A stretch of DNA of 64,000 bases, from contig NC_087069.1 of the NCBI RefSeq assembly GCF_963678635.1, positions 54,728,928 through 54,792,927 on the forward strand, in the 5' to 3' direction. The stretch comes from Symsagittifera roscoffensis. Taxonomy: Eukaryota; Xenacoelomorpha; Acoela; Convolutidae. The position numbers were made by a program, and so were the translations under genes. Positions 33,298 to 42,431 of this stretch are shown here, piece by piece. Under the pieces are notes generated by a model. That model did no database searches. It was not told where the DNA came from and saw only the letters and a list, made by a program, of their open reading frames with translations. Positions within the stretch are counted from its first letter, which is position 1; each line of letters begins with the position of its first letter.

Positions 33298-34171
33298 CCG
33301 AGCAAAACCTTACGCACTTGGGCACTGAGAAGGCTTTTTCCACTAATATTCTCTGGCTGGATACCTCCACCATCGCCATGTGCAGTGGGTAGTGGCTTCC
33401 ACACAAGTTGGCCATCACTGACCCTATTAGGGATTTCGCATTTAATGGCAGACCATAGGCTTCGCTCATGGGAAATCCAATTTCCGCCTCGAGACCGACC
33501 TTCCAGCTCCGGATGTGCTTTTGAGTCACCTGCAACACTCCAGGCCATGATTCCACGCTCAACGCAGTCACCAAATGGTGTTCAGACTCTAGCCTCTCCA
33601 GTGATTGCAAGCTGCACATCCTCGAAAAGAATCCGAGAGCTGTTGCTATATTCACCGTGGTTCTCGCGTAACATTCCGCCACTATCTGCACTTCACTCTT
33701 CTCCCTCTCCGTGATGTCTTCAAACCAAGTGACCAGATCTTCTTTCTGAAATGACAGTATCCTGACGCATGATCGTCCATCGCAGGTGTGCTCTCCACTC
33801 CCACACGTCGAATCCAGAGAACTACCCGGCTCCATCTTCCTTGCTGACCCAAGTTTGTTCGTCTTCTCGCCTGACTCCTTCATCTGAGGTAAGATCAATT
33901 TGTGCACCACACTCAATGTTGCTAAATCCTCATCTTCCGTCGGCGCTAACCTCACCCGCTCCGTGGTTTCCTCGATCAGGCTCGCGTGGGGATGCGGACA
34001 CCAGGAGCGCCTTAGTAACTTCCATACCACTCCTAGGTTCGTGATTAACAAGCCGTTGCCATTACCCATCTTCAGTTCAACTCTTTTGTTCGAGCGCGGT
34101 ATGCTCACCACCTCCGGCGTTTTCTCGAGAACCAAGCCCAAACTCGGTCTCTCACTCTCTCTCCACTGCAT
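33230..34171 (-). CDS. Element A ORF 2d: unknown protein, 313 aa, open
   Basis: I do not recognise the family. The first ATG gives MQWRESERPSLGL. A middle segment has several cysteines and a histidine (STCGSGEHTCDGRSCVRIL), followed by a more ordered C-terminal half with ECYARTTVNIATALGFFSRM and MSEAYGLPLNAKSLIGSVMA. There are no membrane spans and no catalytic motif I can name. It overlaps the upstream ORF by 20 nt and the downstream ORF by 68 nt. It is uninterrupted although the gag/pol of the same copy is badly broken. Confidence 0.6.
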   Translation of the reverse strand: MQWRESERPSLGLVLEKTPEVVSIPRSNKRVELKMGNGNGLLITNLGVVWKLLRRSWCPHPHASLIEETTERVRLAPTEDEDLATLSVVHKLILPQMKESGEKTNKLGSARKMEPGSSLDSTCGSGEHTCDGRSCVRILSFQKEDLVTWFEDITEREKSEVQIVAECYARTTVNIATALGFFSRMCSLQSLERLESEHHLVTALSVESWPGVLQVTQKHIRSWKVGLEAEIGFPMSEAYGLPLNAKSLIGSVMANLCGSHYPLHMAMVEVSSQRILVEKAFSVPKCVRFCSDVASLAQIVEKNPRDSAKRNER

Positions 34172-35705
34172 CTTTTTCCACTATTTTCTCCGTCCAAAAC
34201 TTCAGCAGTTCCGTTACCTCGTGGTTCCTGTGAGCACCTCCAGCCTCTGAGTCTAAGAAGGGATTGTAGGCTATCCCCAGTACTCCAGACACGTACTGAT
34301 ATTCTCCTCTCTCATTGGGTCTCGAGTACTGCTCTGACGAGGCCAAGTTACGGTGTACATCGTGTTCCTCTTCGAACTTCTTGTTGTAAAACCTCCGCAC
34401 CTCGTCTAACTTTCCGTGGCTCTCCAGGGATAGTCTGGAACCATCCTCCTTTTCTATTCCAGTACTCTGATATACGTTCAAGATGACTGTTGCGACTCTC
34501 CTTTCCACTGTTTTACTTCCGCTCGCTCTTTGGTGACTTGCCAAGATGGTGCTATCAGTCATCATTGACATTATTCATCTCAAGAAACAGGTGGCATCCT
34601 TCCTCCTGGCTAGGCTCAAACCTGAATTATCTCTGGCAACGTGTTGCATCAGTACTTGATACACTTCTAGTTTCTTGCGTCCCAACTTCAGCCTGTCGTA
34701 CGAGGCCAGTGTCTTCAACTCTGTTCCTACCAGACTCCATGCGAACATTAGTTGTCCTGCGGTCCTGATGAAGGGATTCGCCATCAATGGCGACGCCGAT
34801 GAGGATGTCCTCATCGCTTCTTCGAAATGCTCCATTAACAAGTTCTGCCACGTCCTCTTCAGTTGGTTCCCCAATTCTATTTTGTTCACCTCAGCCTTTT
34901 GCTGAGTGGCCCAATTGCGTCGCTTGCGTGCCACTCCACTGTCCAATTTCTTTAGGCAGTCCTCCATTTCTTTCAATGTCTCGAGGGCTACCCACTATGG
35001 CCGGGAGGTGTTCCTCGTTCTATTCCTCTCAAGAGGATCATTCGTTATTTGCTTCCCAGTGGCCTGGTGCTCTTTTGAGACCCATTCTTTGCCGACATCC
35101 ACTTCCCATGTCTGTCCGCTCGTTGAACCTCTCCTCACGTTCGTCTTCTGTGGCCTGAAGTCCTCTTCAGATGTCAAATTGGTGGGAACCTCCATTTCCT
35201 TCTCCACTTCGAGTGGTCTTCTGAGCTCAGTGTTGCTCTTGTAGGCCGCGGTCTTGCATCGTGCCACAACCATGGGCGCCGTTTCTCTCAAATTTCTCTC
35301 AGAGATGGCATCCGCCGAAGGACTACTCACTCCCTCTACCTCTCTCTTTCTCTTGCGAGACTTCACATCTCTGCTTGAGGGCGTTGTCGTTATCATCACT
35401 GATTCAACCTCTTTGTCTCCATCCAACCCTTCCACCTCTTGCCTTCCCCCTGCTCGAGCCTTACGGATATTAATACTTTTAATCATATTACTAGTCCCAA
35501 CCTTATCCCTTTTTACACCTTCAACTATTTTATCTACAGTTTTTTGTTTCAGAGTAGAGCTGCCTTTACATTCATCGTCTCTGGTCGTCGATCGTGCCTT
35601 TCTTAGCTCGACGAGCTTGCTCAACAGTTCCTTTCTCGCCTTCTCGTCCAAACCTGTTCCCATCAGTTGCGGCTCTCCGAATTTCACCACCCCCCCATAG
35701 TTCAT
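34152..35705 (-). pseudogene. Element A ORF 2c: unknown basic protein with two in-frame stops
   Basis: Three open pieces (34,995-35,705; 34,575-34,976; 34,152-34,571) lie in one frame, interrupted by TAG near 34,995 and TGA near 34,575, giving about 517 codons overall. The N-terminal piece is Lys/Arg/Glu-rich and low in complexity (SRKRKREVEG is a possible nuclear localisation signal). The middle is helical (MEDCLKKLDSGVARKRRNWA, WSLVGTELKTLASYDRLKLG), and the C-terminal piece contains RRVATVILNVYQSTGIEKED. I do not recognise it. It begins 134 nt before the end of the previous ORF in the +1 frame. A separate start for each piece is possible but less likely. Confidence 0.5.
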
Positions 35706-38700
35706 CTTTGAATATGTCTAGCGTAGTTTCACTGCTCACTTCTTGATTGAACTCTCTCAAGAATTCTCGCCAAGCGTCGTCATCCAGAGTCCACAGGAAC
35801 ATATCCTTATTTCCTTCGAACGCATTCTTTTCCCTTTCTTCCGAACTCAAGAGTATCATTCCCATATTGGAAATCTCACTCGTCAATGGCAATTCTAGAT
35901 TTTTTCGGGGAGACGGGGTCAGAGGTGGAGTGGCAGTGTCTGCCCAATTCTCTTCGCTCAGGTCTTTCAACAGCTCTTGAGTGGTGAACTCCTCCCCCGA
36001 TGGCTTTGGTTCTGGCGTATTTCCCACTTCCATGTCCTACCCGGATTCGCTGAGGGGCTCATCCATACTTTCCTCTCCTGATTCGGCTCTTCTTCTCTCA
36101 AGAATTCTCTTGAACCTATCCTCCACAGGGCCACTCCTCTTATCTCTAGGGGTGCCCACCGACAGGGGTGATGGCGTCGCTGGGTCCAATTTCTTGTACT
36201 CCGTCAGGGCCACGTACAGCGGACCTGCTGCGTCCAGCTCTTTTCCCTCTTGCCTCATCTCCACCTGCTCCAGCCCGTAGGGTGCCCGGTACTCTCTAGT
36301 TGCGAACTTCATGTCATCAATCAATGCAATATGTCCCTGGTTCACAATCATCCTGCCATCGTCCCACACCAGCAGCATGTTCTCAAATCTCTCCTGCTCA
36401 AGAGTTCTCAAGACCTTTCGCACCTCAAACCCTGGGGGCAGCGAGCCTCTCATCTTCTTCGCTTGTGTCGTCCACGAATTTATCTTCGCCTCGCTAGTGT
36501 GGAAATAAACTGCCGCCGTGTAGCCAATGAACAGGGGATCCCAGCCATCAGTGAAGTTCTTTTGCAGTTCCTCTGTTGTCGTTCTCGCGAATATGGATGG
36601 AACCACTAAGTGACTGTTCATTCCTAGGGTCATTCTCCTGACTGTTGGGAACTCGGGGATGGTGGCTGGCAAGATCTCCTTTTCCATTATTGCCTCCAGC
36701 TCCCTCTTGACCAGTTCGAAGCTGTTCTTCTAAGCGGGAATTCTCAAGACCTCCTGTCCACCCGGTGTTAGAGGGTTCAAGTTCCAGAACTTGGGATACG
36801 TCTCGATGGGGCCCTCACGTTTGCCTCCCATTCTACATTGCAGTTGTCCTCGGAAATTATACACCATCAGTTCTGCATCTTTCACCTTTCCGAAAAGCAC
36901 GGTATTGCTCATCCGTGTCCTCAGCACCTCTTGCTGACACCACTTGAGTGCCGTCCCATCCAGCACACTTATGAGGCTCAAGTGCGTCACGGAGTTACGA
37001 TACGCCGCTACTAAAGGATCCGGGAATGCATACGTCACAGCTGGTCCGTAAAAGCAGGTTACGACCTCATCTAGACCCCGGATTATCCCCATCGGGTCCG
37101 ACCTCATTGCCAGGCACAGATCAGTTAACAAAGGCATTCCACCGTTCACCTTCCTCCACTCCTCTCTCGTCTTCGGATTCTTCTCCTCACCAGTCATGTA
37201 TCGATTCTGCATCATGAGGTATTGTACTAGCAGCGTCTTCAGCCCTGCTGCGCACTTATAGGAATAAGTGTCAATGCTCGAGTGGACTTTCCCCATCGAC
37301 AGGGGTTCTCCATACTTCATCAATCGATGAAATGACAACAGATAACCATGGATTAGGAGCACCAGTGCCAGAAATCCGTCAATCCGGAGTGTCTCCACAC
37401 CTCGACTGAACATATACGCTGCGCCCATGTTGAACAAGTATCTGGGGTAAACCAGGTACAGAGCCAACAGCAGGCTGATGGGCATGTTCAATATTTCCTG
37501 CGCAAAGGCTCCAAAGATGGTCGCTTTTGTACCGTACATTTCAGCCATAAACTCCTTTCCCCAACAAGGACTCAAAAACTTGAGAATCTCATGATCCTTC
37601 TTCGTCCTCAGCTCGCCCTTCGCATGTTCTCTCCAGAATCCTCCAATCGTCACCTCATTCACAGCTGAGACAAACCTAGTCACCGTCATCTCTCTCACCT
37701 CGGCCACTTCCAGTTGCTCTTCAAGAAAACTCCAGATTTGCTTCACGAGAGGTGGCGCATTCTCTCTCGTTTTGTCTGTGGCGTTCTCCAGCCTTGGTGT
37801 CAGAAATGGCCAGCGGCCGCTCTCTTGCGTCAGTCGATATGCCATCGATTCTAGTTGCTTCTCTGTTGCGGCCACATTCTTTCTCTCATTGCTCGGGCCT
37901 CTAGACTTACTGGTGGAACTCGTGATTGTCACTTCCATACTCCGGAACCACAAAGTGGCCGTCAAGTGATTTATCACTGGGTGATCGTCCCCAATGACTG
38001 GACTGTACTTGAGTTGTCTGGCGAAGTTTGATATCTCTAGCAAGAGTACCTCGTCCAATACAATGAGGATGTCAGCTAACCCGTAGAAACCCCTCAACGC
38101 ATGAGACACGTCCGCCCATGCCGCTGCCAATTCCGACTTGCGGAGCCTCAGGTTCGTTGGTTCCAGCTCTCGATTGGGAGCTACCATCAGAATCCGCCAT
38201 TCATTTCATTCGGCTATCAAGATCAAGACCGCATATACGAATTGCAGGGCGGCTGGCATACTCGCGTACCCAGGAGACGTAGTGAACACTACCTTCGTCT
38301 TGGATCCGAATCGCGCAACGACGTTCTCTTGCACCTCATTCATTGCTGCAAACAACGCCTGGATTGCTTCCCAAATTCTTCTTGGTGATGGCTCGTCGCC
38401 CTTGAGCTGCTCAAGAAACCCAGTCGCGTGCAGGTGATCGTTCATCCCCGCAAACAGTAGTAGCTCGGGCTCGCAAGGCATCTCTGATTTTATTGCCACC
38501 ACCAGGGTCAACATCTGGTTCAGTTCCGCTCCTGGCAATGAGTATATTAGGGTCTCCGGCCAGAACAACTTGGGAGACGTTCCTTCAAAGTCTGCTCTGT
38601 CATAGACTGCCAGGGTTTTGGCCAACTGGGTGCTCCCACAGGGTTTGCCGTATCTAGGATCATCCGCCAACCTCGTGCGTTCATAGGCGGCATCTGGCAG

Positions 38701-38925
38701 CTCCATTTCCCTTGGGTCCAATAGTTTATCCACCACCCTCAACTGCGCCGGAGTTGCCAATCTGATCCTGGCAATGCTCGTCCGATGTTTGGGGGGTTTC
38801 GCTCTGATCCCGGACTTCCCAGTAACTTTAGAGGCCTGTAATTGATGGGTCCCATGATCGCCTTCGTCGGAATCCCGGTCAGGTCCGCAGCCTCCATCAT
38901 TTTTGCCCTCGAGAATGCGTCTCAT
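35572..38925 (-). pseudogene. Element A ORF 2b: ~1,117-codon protein with degenerate SGNH-like domain, three in-frame stops
   Basis: Four open pieces in one frame (38,206-38,925; 36,730-38,187; 36,037-36,687; 35,572-36,033) are separated by single stops. At the first two stops B is open (NEWRI, IPAWKESF), so those are private mutations of A; B does not reach the third (TAG at 36,037). The N-terminal third has SLPGAELNQM, LLFAGMNDHLHATG and GDDHPVIN, an SGNH-like block order without a clear GDS serine. The middle is helical and aromatic (SLLALYLVYPRYLFNMGAAY, GLKTLLVQYLMMQNRY). The C-terminal third is acidic, Pro-rich and disordered in character. The start at 38,925 overlaps the SGNH ORF by 29 nt. 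Function unknown; it could be a capsid or tethering factor that reused a hydrolase fold. Confidence 0.6.
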
Positions 38926-41008
38926 GAGCTTTCAACAAGTCCACGCATTGATGTCTACTCAAGTCCTCGTGCGACACTCGTTCAAGACACAGAGTCTCCG
39001 CTAACTCCCGTGTGCACTCCAGGTCCTCCAAGTCCAACCCTCTTACTTTTTCTGCATATCTCAATCGAGTGGTCTCTACTGGTCTCTCCACCCGCTTGCT
39101 CTCCGCCACTACCACTGAGGACACTACCGAGCTCTGGGGCGTTGATGACGTCACCTCCTCAGCTTCCATTGGTGCGGCACCTGACAATCTGGTCTGATTG
39201 CTTCTTGAGCTGTCTCTAGAATCGACCCTTGGTCCCAAACGACTAGATAAAGCCCTCGAGGCAAGGAATGGTGGGTTTGGAGGTGGTCCGAATGTGAATT
39301 GGGCAGTCCCCAACAGCTCCGCCTCCAGCGCGTTTATGTGCCTTTGAAAGACATCATTTAACCATTCCACTCCCCTCGGTCTGTCAAAGTGGATTCCATC
39401 CGCAGACGTATTATCAAGGAATGCAGCCTGCTCCATCTGCTCAGCCACATCCAGCAACGCCACTGGGAGAACGCTCCTCTGGTGTATTTGTCTGATCACT
39501 TCGTTCAGATTCCGTACCTTCACGTTCATCTCCATGGCATGCTGATCGGACTTCATGTTGTAGGGGACGGTACATACTGTGAGCAGGGCAGGATCCATTT
39601 GAATCCTCAACTCCTCAAGGATGCAGCTCATCTTGTTATGCAGTCTCGTCACTTTCCTTGCCTCCCCCCTTGACACGTCATTCGTCCCGATCATCAGAGT
39701 CACCGTGTATACTTTCACCATCCCTAGCATCTCAAGTGTCGCCAACATTTGTGGCATGGCAGCTCCAGCGAAACTCAAGATCCCTGTCTGCCAGTGCGAT
39801 TGAATCCGGGTTAGCACCCGTAACAGGCTGTCTCCTATAATTAGGTGGACTGCGCCTACTGGCATGCGAGGTGGTGAAAGGTACTCCACCCAGGCTGCAT
39901 CATGGAAGCAGTCCCTCCTGGCCCTTTGTGCTGAGCTCCAATCAGGCGATTGTGCCTGTGGTACCTGCTCTCTGTGTTCTTCTTGTAGCTTGAGATCATT
40001 ACACTCCTGGTCGGTTGCTCCCTCCACGTCGAGGGTTGCTCGGCCCTCACTGAACTCTCCCGACTTCTCAGCTGTAGTCTCTCGTTCAATTCCTTCAGAC
40101 GCAATTAGTGGGCGTAAAGGTTGTGTCTCTAGGCCACGCAGGGAGGACGTTGACTCCGTTTGTATCCACACTTCCAGCCCCTCACTCATGTGTTCACGAG
40201 CCGCGCGGTCAAGATTAAACCGCCCCCTTGCTCTGGGAGCTTCGTCCACCTCCATCCGTGATTCCGGCCTCGAGCTGGTGACCACTCGCTCTTTTGGCCT
40301 TGCTCCATTTTGCATGTCTAGCTCACGTTGTCGTTGCTGGATTCTTTCCATCTCCGACTTCAGCTGTTCACAATTTGCGGCATTCTCCCGCACCCTCAGT
40401 TCCTGTTGATGTTCGACCCTCAGCATCTCAAGCCTTCTCAGTGTCTGGTCCCGCTCGATGACCGCCTGGTCCCTCTCCAGCTGAGCCTGGTCTCGATCAA
40501 GCTTTGCTTGATCCCGGTCAAGGTTCGCCTTGTTCCTCTCCCTCTGTGTCTTCTCGAGTTCTTTCTTCCGGACACTGAGGTCCGGATATGCCTCTTCTGT
40601 CTGCTGCGCTCGCATCATCGATGGCGCCTTGCTCGTGCTTTGGCCAGCCGATCTTGCTGATGGCCTGGTTGGCAGTGGAAATTCCCCAGCGCCATACTCG
40701 GTGTTATTACTCAAGCCAGGGTTCCTCGCCAAGTCGAAGCCCCTTACTCCTCCATCCACATTCCATGACAACCACCTGGTTTGCTCCTGGTTGGATATTC
40801 CCTCGGTGGTGTAGCCGACCATCAAGACAGCTTCCGTTGCAGACTCCCTGCATTCACCTTGTTCTTCTAACTGGAGGATGGCGTTCAGCATCACCGCCAT
40901 TCTTTCATCCACTTGAGTGTAATCCAGATCCCTCAGGCATCTGTATAGCTCATCAAGCGTGGGCTTCTTCAGGGCTGCGGGCATGGACTTCCAGAACCTA
41001 TCTGCCAT
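38897..41008 (-). CDS. Element A ORF 2a: coiled-coil plus SGNH hydrolase, 703 aa, open
   Basis: An uninterrupted 703-residue frame starts MADRFWKSMPAALKKP. Residues about 1-130 form an unrecognised globular part. Residues about 146-235 are a strongly charged coiled coil (LDRDQAKLDRDQAQLERDQ). Residues about 240-380 are a linker. Residues about 385-565 are an SGNH hydrolase: block I LIIGDSLLRV (Ser394), block II LSFAGAAMPQ (Gly415), block III MIGTNDVSRG (Asn443) and block V DGIHFDRPRG (Asp537, His540). All four catalytic positions are present. The family cleaves or transfers acyl/acetyl esters; the substrate is unknown. ORF1 proteins of CR1/L2 non-LTR elements also combine coiled coils with SGNH esterases, which makes an RNA-binding or membrane-directed role plausible. 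The ATG follows the conserved spacer. Confidence 0.85.
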   Translation of the reverse strand: MADRFWKSMPAALKKPTLDELYRCLRDLDYTQVDERMAVMLNAILQLEEQGECRESATEAVLMVGYTTEGISNQEQTRWLSWNVDGGVRGFDLARNPGLSNNTEYGAGEFPLPTRPSARSAGQSTSKAPSMMRAQQTEEAYPDLSVRKKELEKTQRERNKANLDRDQAKLDRDQAQLERDQAVIERDQTLRRLEMLRVEHQQELRVRENAANCEQLKSEMERIQQRQRELDMQNGARPKERVVTSSRPESRMEVDEAPRARGRFNLDRAAREHMSEGLEVWIQTESTSSLRGLETQPLRPLIASEGIERETTAEKSGEFSEGRATLDVEGATDQECNDLKLQEEHREQVPQAQSPDWSSAQRARRDCFHDAAWVEYLSPPRMPVGAVHLIIGDSLLRVLTRIQSHWQTGILSFAGAAMPQMLATLEMLGMVKVYTVTLMIGTNDVSRGEARKVTRLHNKMSCILEELRIQMDPALLTVCTVPYNMKSDQHAMEMNVKVRNLNEVIRQIHQRSVLPVALLDVAEQMEQAAFLDNTSADGIHFDRPRGVEWLNDVFQRHINALEAELLGTAQFTFGPPPNPPFLASRALSSRLGPRVDSRDSSRSNQTRLSGAAPMEAEEVTSSTPQSSVVSSVVVAESKRVERPVETTRLRYAEKVRGLDLEDLECTRELAETLCLERVSHEDLSRHQCVDLLKAHETHSRGQK

Positions 41009-41475
41009 CTCTGTGATCTCTGGATGATTTCAAGTATTAACACACTCAAGAATTACCTTACCGACTCAAGAATTACCTTGCCGACTCAAAAATTACCTTA
41101 CCGACTCAAGAATGCTTCAGAAATATCTTTCTGTGAATACCTTCCGCAAGTGTTGATTATCGCGAGTTCAATCAAGACTTTCTTTTCTATTTTCCACTTG
41201 AGTATGTTTGAATTGTCAACTTTGTTTATCAAACGGATCTGAAAATAAAATCCATATTAAGACTAATGTATCGTGTTCCTAACCTAAAACTCCCCTGTTT
41301 ACCAGTATGGTTAAAACCTTATCATTCTCATTCCACTTAAAACAATTCAATTGGAAATTCTCTAAGAGCATGCAGATTCATTTTATGTTTTAGCACCGTC
41401 AATTTTTCAAAATTCAATTGTCATGCCAATCGCGTTTTAAGATCCTTTTACCTGCGCCACACCCCAGTACCCGAC
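41009..41475 (-). promoter_or_regulatory. Conserved intercistronic spacer of element A
   Basis: This is 467 bp of non-coding DNA between the macrodomain stop and the ATG of the SGNH ORF. The part at about 41,300-41,445 matches B with few differences although it is not coding. Next to the ATG lie four 20-bp repeats. CACAG stands 1-2 bases before the ATG, a possible 3' splice site. Candidate roles are an internal promoter, a splice acceptor region for a second mRNA, or an IRES. Confidence 0.45.
41044..41123 (-). repeat. Four 20-bp repeats carrying TTCTTGAG and GGTAAG
   Basis: Units start at 41,044, 41,064, 41,084 and 41,104 on the plus strand as ACTCAAGAATTACCTTACCG (fourth and third degenerate). 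On the element strand each reads CGGTAAGGTAATTCTTGAGT. They combine the CTCNAGAA motif found in the LTRs with a 5' splice-like GGTAAG. Confidence 0.85.
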
Positions 41476-42353
41476 TCAGGCGATGCTCAAGTAGTTTTTC
41501 TTGTGCAGATGTACTATTATCTCTGTTTCTGCGAAGACCACATGCAGGATAGCATATAATTCCCTTGGGCTCAACTTGCCTCTGTTTGGGTCATAGACCG
41601 GCATTGAGACCTCCGTTATCCCTCTTTCTATCATGAAGTCTCGTAGTCTGGTTAGTGCCAACATCACGTGTTCAGGGTCGATTGTATTCCTTTCATTGAC
41701 CCTCGTCACTAGAAAGCACAGGTATTTGCCTGGGACTTGCGCTACTGATGGAGGAAGTGCCGCCATTCCTCCCAGCCCCGGTCTCTGCCTGAATAGAAAC
41801 TCCACGTTCTGGTACTCTCTCTTGAAATCAGCCTCCAGTCTCGACTTGAAGCTCATGTCCGCCGTGATACAGATCGCGCTAGTCCTGTTTGACAGGATGA
41901 AGTCGCTATCCGTTATCACGATGTTTTCCGACTACTCATTGGGTATTTCAAATTTCGTTTTGAAATTCCGACCTATGGTAGGCTCTGGCTCTTCCTCATC
42001 CAGTTCCAATTCGTTTGTTTCTCTCACTTCCTTGAGTTTCTTTATCATCAAATTTTTGGTGTGGGTAAGTTCTACCCCCACTCCCCGGACAAAATATTTA
42101 TCGACGTCCCCGTCGATGATGTCGGGTCTGAATTGTCCGGCGGAATGTCAAGCGGCCTGTCTGTTGCCGTCCAGCCGAAGAGAGGGTCCTCTGTTTTCTT
42201 ATTTTTTTCCGATGACACGTCGACTTGTTGAATGCTTTGTCCTTCATAGTTCTTGTCCTTGACGTCGCGCATCCATTCTAGTATCCTCAAGTTCGTGTTC
42301 TCCCTCCTCTCTATTTCGCTCTGTTCCAGATCCGTCTCCAGTTCCGGTGTCAA
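41476..42353 (-). pseudogene. Element A macrodomain end of Pol (frameshifted)
   Basis: The piece 42,072-42,353 runs from the integrase tail (DLEQSEIERRENTNLRILEW) straight into the linker before the macrodomain, showing that the two were one protein. A frameshift in the linker (near 42,090) and a stop near 41,920-41,940 separate the 147-codon macrodomain piece 41,476-41,919. The macrodomain has the same blocks as B (ICITADMSFKSRLEADFKRE, RGITEVSMPVYDPNRGKL, LHVVFAETEIIVHL) plus three residues (PGK) that B lacks. Most differences from B in this domain look conservative, which fits past selection on the protein. Confidence 0.7.
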
Positions 42354-42431
42354 GTAATCTTCCTGCGGATAATGTCCACCATCATCAATGACCTGCCATT
42401 CCTCTTCGGAATCCAGTTCGCCCGCACTCAG

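Noticed and set aside
32233-34171. ORFs 2d and 2e as an envelope gene
   Set aside because: There is no signal peptide, no transmembrane anchor, no furin-type site and no fusion-peptide-like segment.
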